64,000 bases of DNA from Branchiostoma floridae (GCF_000003815.2 NC_049990.1:17252532-17316531); one strand, 5' to 3'; positions 42,861 to 54,589 are shown, counted from the first letter of the stretch. Notes: generated by a model from the sequence alone, not told the origin. Numbers and translations are program-made.

Positions 42861-45322
42861 CTAAAACGGCACAAAACAACATATTACCATTAATACAATG
42901 TGGGATAGGACCTTACCCCTAAAAGACATAGTCAAAGATAAATCCGGTTTACAATTGTATTTTAGAAATAAATTTTTCCTTATTCATTATTGATTTTGCA
43001 ATATGTAGCAAAAGTCATTGTTTATTTAATTATATCAATAATATCTGTGCCTTTACCTTCCTGGCTGATAGAGGTGCTTAAGTTCTTTCTTAGGGTTGCG
43101 GCATATTCACCAGTTGTCTTGGCTGTGTTGCTGTATGCGGTCGATGAAACCTGTAGAAGCAGTGCATAAATTTAGTTTCGGCATTTGTCTAAACTGCATC
43201 TTTTGTCATGCTAATATCTCGAACAATTTACANNNNNNNNNNNNNNNNNNNNNNNNNNNNNNNNNNNNNNNNNNNNNNNNNNNNNNNNNNNNNNNNNNNN
43301 NNNNNNNNNNNNNNNNNNNNNNNNNNNNNNNNTTACCTCAATGTTCCATATCTGCGTTGTAGGATATGGAGGGTTGGACGGACGGGATTCCAGGGGCATA
43401 GCGATGAAGATTCCTGCCAGGATCATTGCTACTGCAGCGGATGCCGTGATGACTGCACAAACAAGTTGTGCGCATGAGCGGGAAGGACACATAGGTCCTT
43501 GAGGCGTCGGTCCCCCATCTGTAGCAACTGATAGAATTTAAACTCATGGAAATCATTACATGATGGCAAAAATGAATAGACTTTTACGGGACATATTTTC
43601 TTTTCCCAATTACTGTGAACGTAACAGTAAAATCTATCTTTTTTATAAGACATCTTTATAAAAACTGTAGAGGTTTTAAAAAGCCGACATTCCATCAGCC
43701 AACAATAAAGTGACAACACGTTTAGGGTTTTATTCTCCACCAGGCCTTCCTACGGGGTGCGGGAATTGTAGAATTCGGCAAAGAAGGTCGGGAAATTGAC
43801 CAGTCAGAGAGGTCAGTCCACGCTTAAGTCCGTGTTTTTCTAGCGTCCTTTCATTTTGATATCTTATTGTAAATCTTGCTTTTTTTTCAAATAATTCAAG
43901 ACAAGTTTAAACTTAAAGGTATGATGTAAAACTAGACAGAGTCAACCATTAGGTAGAGTCAATTTCACATTTCCACACTGGTGCCGGTTGCCTATTTAAA
44001 CAATACTTACTAATAGAAAAATTTGTAACAATCTTAGAATTGTTCTGAATTTCAGACATTTTTTTTACTTTCAAATTCATTTCTACCGTATTACAAAATA
44101 TGACATCATCATGTTTTGATATATGATGCATTATTTTCTAAACGGTTCAGTGAAGAAGTTTTCATTCGCATCTGTCTACCAGATCCCCACAAAAGAAACA
44201 CTACTGTAAAGTCATGAAATCTAAGAATACAAAAGACAGTGTTTGGAGGCCAGTTTGCATCTACATTTTCGGGCAAAAATCTAAATGTATTTGGAACATA
44301 GTCCTGATTGTTAGGAGATTTCTAACAGTAAAAAAAATGTTTGATTTTTTTCTAAATAAAGAGACATTTTCACGATGTTGTCAACATTAAATAAATTCAA
44401 ATATTTTTAAAGTTGCATTTCTAATTGGGTATTGAGCATCGATTACTAAATTATTTATTTGCTTGAAAAAATTCAGATTTATTTCTAAACATTCTAAAAT
44501 CCCCATCTGGGACTGTAAAGCTAAGGTTACTTTCTTTTTTGTGCGAAGTTGATTAACTTAAGACTCACCTGATGGGGGATTGGTGCTCTCAGTTGGTGCG
44601 TTCAAATCCAGATACTCATGTGGGTCATCATCAACATCGTTATTTTCATATACATCATCAGCCACATCATCATTTCCATATACATCTTCAGCCACATCAT
44701 CATTATTTTCATATGCATCTTCAGTCTCATCATCATTTTCATATACATCTTCAGCCACATCATCATTAGTTTCATACGCATCTTCAGTCTCATCATCATT
44801 TTCATATACATCTTCAGCCACATCATCATTATTTTCATATGCATCTTCAGTCTCATCATCATTTTCATATACATCTTCAGCCACATCATCATTAGTTTCA
44901 TACGCATCTTCAGTCTCATCATCATTTTCATATACATCTTCAGCCACACCATCATCATTTTCATACGCATCTTTAGCCACATCATCGTCATTTTCATATA
45001 CAGCTTCAGCCACATCATCATCATTTTCACATACATCGTCAGCCGCCACACCATCATCATTTTCATATACATCTTCAGACACATCATTATCATTTCCAAA
45101 TACATCTTCAGTCACAGTAGTATCTGTTCCTGGCTTGTGATTAACATGAACGTCCAACAGCTGAGTCTGTATGGATTGCGGCTCTACAGTAGGACCGGAC
45201 GCTACAACTCCAAAAGATGCCTGGGTCGGGATGTTACTTTGCTGCATCATTATCGTCGGTAGAGAGATACCTGACAGTGCGGAGAAAGAAAAAAAACTCA
45301 ATACTAAAACAACAAAATCCAT
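42016..45322 (-). CDS. Gene C: acidic-repeat, single-pass membrane NHL protein (4 exons, 624 aa)
   Basis: Exons 44569-45322, 43337-43518, 43057-43150 and 42016-42860 (1875 nt) join with consistent phases. N to C: a hydrophobic start (MDFVVLVLSFFSFSALSG); an acidic 21-residue tandem repeat; a membrane segment at about 269-292; a stalk at 313-343; then an NHL propeller to residue 624. Either the first hydrophobic run is a cleaved signal peptide, or translation starts later at MMQQ and the protein is type II like gene A; the sequence alone cannot decide. An assembly gap lies in the intron after the membrane exon and could hide a 3n-length exon. Close paralogue of gene A in structure. Confidence 0.85.
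43057..43150 (-). CDS. Gene C exon 3: stalk exon
   Basis: The 94-nt exon reads VSSTAYSNTAKTTGEYAATL and RKNLSTSISQE, acceptor CTTCTACAG, donor GTAAAG. Matches the gene A stalk exon in start, phase and position. Confidence 0.85.
43233..43332. other. Assembly gap (100 N)
   Basis: Exactly 100 Ns, a conventional placeholder for unknown length. It begins one base after the donor GTAA of gene C exon 2, so the intron start and possibly a small exon are missing. Confidence 0.99.
43337..43518 (-). CDS. Gene C exon 2: transmembrane segment
   Basis: Acceptor TTGCTACAG, donor GTAA at the gap edge. Reads GGPTPQGPMCPSRSCAQLVC, then AVITASAAVAMILAGIFIAM as membrane segment, then a Pro-rich TTQIWNIE. Its first two bases complete an Asp codon from exon 1. 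Confidence 0.9.
44569..45322 (-). CDS. Gene C exon 1: hydrophobic start and acidic tandem repeats
   Basis: After about 75 unique residues come imperfect units (DDVAEDVYEND), then four cycles of a 21-residue unit alternating ETND and ENND (63-bp period), then NAPTESTNPPS and donor GTGAGT. The Tyr-containing acidic units suggest a calcium-binding or phospho-Tyr-rich disordered region. All other frames over this repeat, on both strands, are also open; they are shadows. Confidence 0.88.
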
Positions 45323-45655
45323 GTTTGGTGCGTAATTTCTGCATCAGTTATATGGCAAGTCTTTAATTGACTTTTGCTCATCATGCTATATTTGATTTTA
45401 AGTTTTTAATATGATAGGTATTATATGAATAAATGAATTCATTGCTCAATAATCGTACAATGTACCATGTATAACAGCCAATGACAACAATTATATTTGC
45501 TACCTTAATTCCTTGTATTTAACTTTAATATTTATGTGAGTGTACTAATTAAAAACACTGCACTTTTTGAAAAGCGATAACTGTTTAAAACGTAAAATTA
45601 TCTGCTATCTCTGAAAGAATTTCCTAAAAATTTTCAATAACAACAACAGTAACAA

Positions 45656-47395
45656 CTAGAATGGCCGACATTTGCTTGGGAGCAAATACAGCATATTGCA
45701 ATGCATCTTCATAATTATATTTCAGCCATACCATAGGTATGGTGAAATATATTGTATTCGTAATGTTTCTTTCTTTCTCCTGTCAAATCTTCGGAACACG
45801 GTATCTCCGTTGTTCCTAAACCAATTAACTTGAAATTTGGCACAAGGGTAGAGTGGGCCAATACCCCCAGACATTTTTTTCATAACTGCCTTTAAAATGA
45901 TTTTATTAAGGTTTTTTGGTCATCTTAAGACCAAAACTGTATATTTGGGCCCCGTGTACCCTGGTATTATAACCGAATGAGCTGAAATTTGGCATAGATG
46001 TGCCTTGATAATTCCCCCATATAAATTCAATATCACTTTTGGTGTACAGTATAACGAAATGCTTATTTTTGCGATTTTTTGGTCATTTTTTGACCAAAAA
46101 AGGACACTTTTGGCTCCTGTACCTTGGTTTTAGAACCGGATGACCTGAAATTTAGTATAGGAGTGCCCTAGACATATGCGCACATGGATTCATTAACACT
46201 TGAGGCATACAGTACAACTGTAAAATGCTCAATTTTGCGATTATTTGGCCATTTTATGACCAAAAAGTACACGTTTCGCTCTTGTGCTCTGGTTTTAAAA
46301 CCAAATGACCTAAATTTTGGTAAAATGGTGCACTAGATATTTATTCAAATGACACATGTATAATTTTTGTCATAGACTACGTCAAAATGATATATTTGGG
46401 GATTTTTTTGTCATTTTCCAATAGCCAGAGGGGTCAATGACCTTAAGGTCGTTGACCCCAGCTGCAGATTGCACCTACTGGCATCTATGTCTATTTAGTC
46501 TAATTAGATAGGTAATTAATCACTTAGCCTGAATCTATATCCTAAAGAGGGGGGGTGACAGCCAATCAGCGAGCCCGGTGTTATCTGGAAGAGTCCATTC
46601 TTACACGGAGGGGTTCATTTTTTTAAAAATTCATCCTAGGACTGGTGAAGTCTTTCAGTGGGTGTATTTTTGGACAGGTCTATTTTGCAGTTTTACAGAA
46701 GGTGTGCTGGAAGAGTCTATTCTCGCACGGAGGGGGGATTTTTTTAAATTCATATTTTGGACTTTGGTGACTTCTAGTTTGTCAAAGTCTTTCAGTAGGG
46801 TTATTTTTGGACTGGTCTAATTTGCAATTTTAAATGGGTGTGCTGGAAGAGTCCATTCTTGCATGGAGGGGGGCTTTTTAAAAAATCCATTGGCTTTTTT
46901 TTAAATCCATTTTTTGGACTTCAGTGATTATGTCAAAGTCCTATTTTAGCGGATGTATTTTTGGACTGCTCTACTTTACATGGAAGAGTCCATTTTTTGC
47001 ACACGGAAGGGGGATTTTTTTTCAAATTCAGTTTGGACGGGTGATGATTCAAAATTCAATTTTTAGTGGAAGTGTTTTTAGACTGGTCTATTATACCTTT
47101 TCATGCACTGGGACCTTTTTTTGCTAAATTCAATTTTGGATTTGGTTTCTTATTCAAAAGGCCAAGGTTTCAGTGGGAGTATTTCTGGACTGGTCTATTG
47201 TGCAAATTCACACAGGGTGCACTGGAGTCCATTCTTGAACGGGGGAATTTTGCAAGATTCATTTTTGGGTTAAACCGTCATTAGTAAAAGTGATTTTTCA
47301 AATGGGTGATTTTGAAATAGTCTATTGTTGCATGGGGAGGGAGATGGCTGAAATATGCTGTATTTGCTCTCAAGCAAATGTCGGCCTTTCTAGTT
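45656..47395. mobile_element. Element with 40-bp inverted ends and internal tandem arrays
   Basis: The left end reads AGAATGGCCGACATTTGCTT / GGGAGCAAATACAGCATATT and is matched inverted at 47354-47395. Inside are ~160-bp units (about 45830-46400, with TGACCTGAAATTTRGTATAG cores, inverted relative to 40600-41965) and a second array (about 46570-47340) of GTGCTGGAAGAGTCCATTCT / GGACTGGTCTA units. No transposase frame. It lies directly upstream of gene C exon 1. Confidence 0.6.
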
Positions 47396-48115
47396 TATGT
47401 ACATTTTTTGGTCAAAAAAGCAGAAAATCCCAAATTTAACAATTTCGAAGTGACGCACACCTTATTTGTGAATAGAGCCCTGCATGCACATACTGCACGC
47501 ACCTTCATACCAAATTTTAGATCATTTGGTTTTCATACAAAGGCACGGGAGACAAAACTTAACATTTTTAGTCTAAAAGTGGCAAAAAATCCCAAAACTC
47601 AACAATTTAAAGCACTGTATACTTCAACTTGAAGTTCAAGTGGAAATGAAGTACTGTGGGCATTAGTCCTACACACCTTCATGCCGAATTGCAGGTTTTA
47701 ATACAAGGGCATAGAAGCCAAAAATATACATTTTTCGCTAAAATGGCCAAAAATCCCCAAATAACTCAATTTTGGAGTAATATATGAAGAAAGTGTTGAT
47801 GGGGTCATGAGCTCATGTGTCTAATGCACCTCTGTACCAAATTTCAGGTCATTATACCAGGACACAAAAAATATATAATATATATTTGGTCTAAAACTGA
47901 CCAAAAACCCCTAAATATAGTATTTTTAAGGCCTCTATCAAAAAAAGTGACAAAAAAAACAACATCTGGGGGTATTTCCGATCCCTACCTTCATAACAAA
48001 TTTCAGCTCATTTGGCAAAAAAAATGAAAAAGTGAAGATTTGACAGGAGAAGAGACCGAGCAAAAACAATATATTGCAATCCCATACTGTAGTATGGATT
48101 GTAGTAATATAACAA
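47396..48115. repeat. Continuation of the ~160-bp unit array
   Basis: Units in the same orientation as 40600-41965 (ACCAAATTTTAGATCATTTG, CATAGAAGCC, TCTGTACCAAATTTCAGGTC), ending CCATACTGTAGTATGGATTG like the other copy. This makes 40.6-41.97 kb and 47.4-48.1 kb two partial copies of one element. Confidence 0.6.
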
Positions 48116-48224
48116 TGTTAGTCGCATTAACCTGCCCTATAAGCATGTATATATGATACAAAATCCTTGTATTTTCAGGGTTCCTCTGCCAGGTAAGGCT
48201 GATAGATGTTTCCCTATTTCTTAC

Positions 48225-48420
48225 CTGTTGTGAAAACTCAGTAAGCTAGTCGGTGGTCTTGTTCATAAACAGCAACAGCTTTTTCCTCGGTGTAGAGTTT
48301 TTGGTACGTCCGCTTCCCGTTAAAAACGTCGACGAAAACAAGACGAGTGGCGGTGATTGTGCTGATATTCAAACCGTAACAGAGAGCAAATAATTGTCTA
48401 GACCTTTCAAAAGAAAATAG
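48225..48420 (-). promoter_or_regulatory. Candidate 5' UTR leader exon of gene C
   Basis: Ends CACAACAG with donor GTAAGAAATAG at 48214-48224. Contains TTGTTTTCGTCGACG, shared with the relic unit near 40360. No ATG-initiated frame continues through the donor into exon 1, so it would be non-coding. Exact 5' end unknown. Confidence 0.4.
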
Positions 48421-48535
48421 GCCAGCTTATCGGGCCGAAATTGATTGGAAAATATTAGAATCAAATCTCCGAGGCAATATTACAACTGTAGTCTCCCAGT
48501 TCTTAGACCAATATACATGTGATCAATTGTTTTAT
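48408..48535 (-). promoter_or_regulatory. Shared NHL-family 5' block (gene C copy)
   Basis: Best match to the gene A block: AGAAAATAG, CCAGCTTATC, TTAGAATCAAATCTC and CATGTGATCAATTG in order. It sits immediately 5' of the candidate leader exon, as expected for a core promoter region. Confidence 0.5.
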
Positions 48536-48539
48536 TTTT

Positions 48540-49885
48540 TTTTGTATTTTATTAGCTCTTTATGTATTTTTTTTACAGGTCACATTAAAATTACTGAAAA
48601 ATTATCAGACACGATAATACAATTTTCCTTTCTTACAAAGGATTGCTAAATGTGTGTACGTTTTTCTATGTATAGATTTGCATATGTCAATCATCATCAC
48701 AGATATCTTCACAACTCGCATGAAACATTTATTACAATTGGTAAGACATCTGTTTGTAATATTTCAAGATACATGGTACCGGTAATATAGTAATACATTG
48801 AAATGCTCTTAACATACAATGTAGATCTACACAAGCTACAACGTAACATTGCAAACATAATATGATATGCCAGAAATAACTTCAAGAAAAACAATGTCAT
48901 GCAATGTAATGATTGAATGCATATGCTGCTTCATTTACAGACTTAACTAAAGTTACCATGTTTTCCATGCAAAAGCACCAAATGCTAGCTCCCCATAACA
49001 AGTCCTGCTGAGAAAAACAATTCTGATAGAAAGTGACAATTGTATTTAAATACACTGAACATACACCATTGCTATATTACCCTGTGTTCTACAGTTCTGG
49101 GAGCCTTATTACAAGTTAGAACTTCTAAATCGTAAAACTGAAGTAAAGATAACTTGAATACATCATTACAAAATGGATACAGAAGTACCCATACTGAAAA
49201 CTGTTACCTTTTGATGTTAATTGTTTTAAATGACAGTTAATGTGCCATGATACAATCATTGATTTAGCTTTCTCTTTTATTTTGATGCTTTGTAATATCA
49301 TGTAAAGCCCTTGTTTGCTGTGCTACACCATTGTCAATTAACACATGGCAAAAAACAATTATCTGATATAATGTGCATTATTGATCTTTCTTTAACTTCT
49401 AATGTAACCCATGAACCCAACAGCAACTGAAAGTGCAAGACTTTGTAACACAGCCGAGAAGTTTGTGGAATGTGCAAATTTCAGTGAAATTTCATGAGAT
49501 GGAAGGCTGTGGAAAAATACGTTGTGTATATTTTTAAGCTTTTAACTTGAGGGGAAGTCATGACTTCTAGGGTGCTTTACAAAGTCACCCTATTGGCCTA
49601 CTCTGCTTGTGTATGATGACTTGATATTTTTATCTGTATTTGCAGGCTAGAATTGCTTAAAGGATGAGCTGAGTTGGATAAAGGTCATGTTTGAGACATG
49701 ATGTATTTAGGTCTGAAAAAAAAAAGAGTAAAAAAGTTTAAAAGCACACATGGTTTAATGTGCTTATTTTGTGAAAGGGCAGACTGAAGTAGACATGAAA
49801 TAAATCCCTTGGTTAATAAAAAAAAAAGAAAACTTCTTAGGTAACCCTTTGGCGTGGAGGGAAAGCCAGTCATGGAATGATCGTG
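48540..49885. other. AT-rich stretch, no gene seen
   Basis: Runs of T and A, short frames only, no recognisable repeat ends. Confidence 0.5.
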
Positions 49886-49889
49886 TTAC

Positions 49890-50722
49890 ATGAGAGAGGC
49901 CGGGCCAGATCAGAGAAGACAGCTGTCATTTGAAGAGGAGTTTTACTTAGTATTGCTTAAACTTAAGACTGGCTTCACTAACAAAAAGCTAGAGAAATTT
50001 TTTGGTATAAGTGATACTTCAGTAAGCATGATATTTACTACTTATGTGAATCTGTTGGCTGCAGAGTTGAAGTATCTATTTCTTTTAATTCCTTGTAGGT
50101 CTTTCCCATATCATGATCAGACTGTCAATTATGTTTCCCCAGCATGGGGTGGGCGAACCTCTGATAAGCATATGTGATGTATTGTATTTGTTTATTGTAA
50201 CTGTCGCGTTCTTGCGACCCTTCTTCGAGCGGGTGATCTATAAGCTATACCTGTTCGGGGAAGGGTGTTCTAGAACCGTCAGAACGCGACCAGTAATGTG
50301 ATTCAAAATAAAAGCAGTCTTTGTTTGATCGTGTCACAATAGAGAAGTATCGTCAATTCGTCCGACCAGTTGTTATACATATTACTTTAGAGGCGAATAA
50401 CCTGCTGGAAGCCCTTCCCGTTGGTTCATCAGTGATGACTGACAGGGGGTTCAATATTGGGGAGGACTTAAAGAAGATTGGTGTGGAGCTAATCATTCCA
50501 TCTTTCAATGGAAGGGGCAGAAATCAGCTCTCTCTAGAAGAATTTGAAGGCTCCGAAAAAATTGCCGAAGCACGTATCTATGTGGAACGCATCATTCAAA
50601 GAATCTGTACATTTAAAATCCTGGAATCAAGAGCTAAGCTATCAATGCTTGACATTCTTGAGCAGGTTTTTGTCTGTTGTGCATATCTAGTCAATTTTTC
50701 ATTCCCCATTGTAAAAATGTAA
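49890..50722 (+). pseudogene. Broken DDE transposase (HTH_Tnp_4 / DDE_Tnp_4 type)
   Basis: The first part (to about 50090) reads RRQLSFEEEFYLVLLKLKTG then KKLEKFFGISDTSVSMIFTT, the helix-turn-helix of this family. The C-terminal part (about 50405-50722) has SSVMTDRGFNIGEDLKKIGV and AEARIYVERIIQRICTFKIL, giving the late Asp and Glu of the catalytic triad. The middle with the first catalytic Asp is missing. It is replaced by unrelated sequence containing an inverted pair (CTGTCGCGTTCT near 50201, AGAACGCGACCAG near 50281). Not functional. Confidence 0.75.
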
Positions 50723-51603
50723 AACCTGCATACAGCCATTATGACAGATATATAAGCACACAACTAGTACTCTAATCAATGCTACAGTAATTTTCTGCAT
50801 TACAGATCCGTATGTCCAATATGAAATCTAATAATTTAATAATACATATAATAATATAATATTAACAACTGCCACATGTAACAAATGATTATGATCGATA
50901 CTGTATTTTTTCTAATTATTTATCATTTCCAATATTACTGGTCAAAGTCACTTTCCACTGGAAGGAGACCATGATTAATGGCTTGAATGACATAGTCAAA
51001 AAACTTATTTTCAAGTTCCCTCCAATACAGATCCTTTACATGCGTAAATTTATTTGTTTCATTTTTTTAGTGTCAAATCGGTGAACGACAAACACTCAGC
51101 TTTAACATCATTACTCGGGGGAAATTTTGAGTTCAGTGACAGTGCGCAGGTTTTAGCATGACGAGTTTTAGCAGACGAGTCATCAAGTGCACAAGAAGCT
51201 CATCGGGAAATTGAGAGGTCTACAAGAGGTACATTAATAATATTTAGTTGGCTGCCTTTAAATCTCTTCCTGAGCAAGAGCGAGCTATCTATCGATTTAA
51301 AAACTGCAGAGAGTGCCTCAAACCAAAGCACAAATCGTTCACTATATTGTGGCCGACGTAACTGCAAGAGCGCTATATTCATCAATCAACAAAGACTTTA
51401 ATTTGAATCACAAGGCAATGTTAGTTTTGGCAAAGCACTAAACTTGAGGAGGCATCTGTCTAGTTGAAAAAATCAAGAGCAGCGAAACAAGAAGGGAGAG
51501 ACATTCGGAGGAAGTACAGGTCAGCAAAAGAAAAGAAATAGGCACAAACAGATGTACAAAATCTCCTGTGTACAACAGAAAGTCTCTAAAACAAATACAG
51601 GAC

Positions 51604-51777
51604 CGATGACTGAACCAATTCCTCGAAACAGCATGCAGAAGAAGCCTCAAAGCATTTCTAAAAAAAAGGAAGGCGCAAGCAATGACGGTTAAGAAACATG
51701 CACCAGACCGGCAAAATCTTACCTTTGACAAGTCAGGGCTACTCAACCATGTAAAGTCGGTACCAAATGGAAGCAAG
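51604..51777 (+). CDS. Coding-like exon of a transposon-type protein
   Basis: Open frame KAFLKKRKAQAMTVKKHAPD followed by RQNLTFDKSGLLNHVKSVPN and donor GTAATA. The LTFDKxxLL...VKSxPxGSK style resembles exons of multi-exon transposons in marine invertebrates; this is recognition from memory, unproven. Frames above it contain stops. Confidence 0.25.
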
Positions 51778-52785
51778 GTAATAATCCATACAGAAGACAG
51801 TTACGTTCAGTAGACAATCAAAACTGTTGTGTTTGTTTAAATGAACTTTTCCTGCCATTACCTGTTTGCATTGGGATGCTTCGGAGATGATGAACCTTGC
51901 CCTGCTGCACATGCAAGAGTTGGGCAAGACACATTTTGCCATGCAAACATTTCTTCGCAGTGTTCTATCAAGTACCTGGCTGAGGATGGGAGAAGCTTCC
52001 ATCATTTTACAAGGGCAACCCCCTTTTCACCTTAGAGGACACATGTCTAGGACAAAGGCCAAATGCAGGCCAGTAGCAACAATATATAGTATTGATAACA
52101 TTAATTCGCACTAAATAATAAACAAATACTGCATTGTCGAAACATGAACAAATTGCGGCCAGTGCATGACGGTCCCGTGATAGTAAGCATTGTTATAACA
52201 TGATTTAAAGCTGTGTGATACATAAGTATGAGTTTATATATTTTGAATATATCATAGTGCTAAATGATATGACATCGTGCTAAATGACATGAGCACGCAT
52301 GTCGTGAATGTATATATATATGTGTGTGTGTATATATTCTTTCTTTCCAAATGGCATGGCAATGATCAACATCAAGAGTACTATGAGTAAGTATCAAATA
52401 TGTTTCACTATCACATTTTATGAGATTGAAGATTCCACGTAGACGTAATAAACTTAAGGTCCTGATACATATCTAAAATTTTCCTTGCATGTCCATGCTG
52501 GTATACTGCTGAATATTACAGCGATGGTAACATGTTCTTCTTTTTCTTTCTCAAACAGACCACTAGACAAGCTCTTCACCGATAAGTAACTTTTTGTCTG
52601 CCATCACAACTCACTCACACTCACTCACTCGTCCCATCACAACTGATATTTTCATAATCATCTAAGTTAAGTCACTGAAATATGATTTGATTTACTTCCG
52701 TTGTCAATTAATAATCATTCAGCCTCAGGTTGAAATTTCACAAAATCTTCATTTTGCTGATGCTTCTTATTCCTTGCTTATGCAG

Positions 52786-54349
52786 CTTATGATGGGCCTA
52801 CGGCGGGTTGGGACACTTTGAAAGAAATTGCCCCTCATCAAGCAAGAAGATGTAAGTGCAACCATGTTATTCTAATTTTTCTGTCCTTGTTTTTATTCAT
52901 CCATTTCAAATTGCAAGCATAATTTTACTTTGCAATCTTTGCTAAAAGTCCTTAAAATTGTAAAGTTTATGTTAAATGAAGACACACTAATCAAGAAACT
53001 ATTTTGGTAAAGTCTACTGACACGTACATCTTGTATTCTACTTTCTTCTGCAGGAGGCGCGGTGGGGCCCACGGTAAGGGGAGGGGTCGGAGTAGGTTTG
53101 GAGGTAAGTTCCATTTCAACTAGTATACAATCAAAGCAAAATTATTACAATGATTATGTTCACATTTTTGCCCCATAAAATCAATTTTTGGGGTACAATT
53201 GACCACTGTCTTATGTGCAGACCTGCCAGCTTGCTGAATTTCAAGTTATTTCAAAATCTAGTTGTGGAGATATTCATACGTTTTATTTGACTGGAGAATA
53301 CGAAAAGAAGAAGAGAAAATTGAGCGAAAAAAACCGTTACATAGATGATTAAAGTGGTTACCAACAACATCCAACAAAACGGGGTAGCCATTCACAGGTG
53401 CAATAGACATTGTTATGCGACATGGTAATGCAACATGGTAATTTGGACGAATGGGGGATGCTTGTGTTTACAAAAAAAACGAGATGCTAATGCATTGCAT
53501 AGCAAACTACAAGACAAAATTATCACATTTTACAGCAACAATGTCTCCTTCCACCTCTGTTGTGACAGTAAGTGCTCTACCTTCCCTCGTTTGAATGAAG
53601 TGGTGGGAAGGGAAGGTAAAATAAAGGTTTGCAACCAAACAGGACATGACGACACTAAGTAAATCTATTGCAAGGTTTGTAGGTAATGACCAATTCTTTG
53701 TGATCAGACACAGTGGTGATAAACTTTGTTTTGCATCTACAACAGGGTTGGGAAGAGGGATCTGATAAGATTGTGCTAATGATATTGGTATTTAAACACA
53801 ACCTAAACAGAGAAACTGTGGGCCTGTCAAATTCAGCATTGTGGCTTGAAGCATAAATGCCAGAGTCTGTGAAAAATTTGGTTGGCAAGTGATGCAATAT
53901 GTGTATGTGAGTCAAATAAATGAGTGAGTCAAATAAATGAATCATGTCAACAGATACTTCGGCTTGTAATTGTATTACTTGATGCTAGACATTTATTGAG
54001 GGTAGGCGAAAAAGGAAAGAGCTGAAAAAGACAACCACCTACTTTTTTTAATACCTAGGAGGCGTGCGGAGGTCCAATAAGGGCACATTTAGGTTGTGCC
54101 TTCTTGTGGCCAATGGTCCGACACGTAGCACAACCATTGAGAAATGTAAGCATACATGCCATTGCTAATTCCTTGCGACAACCTTCATGTGCATGTTACC
54201 AATTTCTGTTGTTTTCTTTTTAATGATTCGTTGCATTAACAACAGACCAGAGCACAGCCGTTGGCCAGGAGGGTGACACCTTCGCACAACCAGAAGCAGC
54301 GACTGATCAAGCTGCCCGTGCAGACGCGGAGAAGGAAGGCGCCCCTTGA
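52786..54349 (+). CDS. Four candidate 3' exons of a plus-strand gene or transposon
   Basis: Exons 52786-52851 (YDGPTAGWDTLKEIAPHQAR), 53054-53103 (RRGGAHGKGRGRSRFGG), 54059-54145 (RRSNKGTFRLCLLVANGPTR) and 54246-54349 (QSTAVGQEGDTFAQPEAATD to KEGAP, then TGA) all have AG acceptors, and the first three have GTAAGT/C donors. The last three agree in phase. The first-to-second junction does not (it would create TGA), so an exon is missing or the copy is decayed. The Arg/Gly-rich tail resembles nucleic-acid-binding tails of retroelement Gag-like or RGG proteins. Confidence 0.35.
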
Positions 54350-54589
54350 GCCATTTTTGCCGGAGACAAAAAAAATGCCATTTAAATTTTACTAAAGTTT
54401 TGGTCGCTCTTTTGCGTTTGCTACAGCATGAATATAAACTTAACTTCTAAAGCTTTCACTATCCTGAGACAAAAGCTGGTCGGCAGAGACCTTAAACAGC
54501 AACAATAACAAAGACAAATTAAAAAAAAAAGATCGATAAACACTTTTGCCACATAGAGTAAATCTACACAAAGGCACTAAAAGTTGTTA

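Noticed and set aside
44558-45262. Long open frames on both strands over the acidic repeat (plus-strand Ser- and Ile-rich, minus-strand Met-rich)
   Set aside because: A 63-bp (3n) repeat keeps every frame open. Only the minus frame with an ATG, donor GTGAGT and phase match to the membrane exon is supported.
51438-51776. 112-residue hydrophobic minus-strand frame
   Set aside because: Antisense of a more protein-like plus-strand exon; composition is that of reversed Lys/Gln-rich coding sequence.
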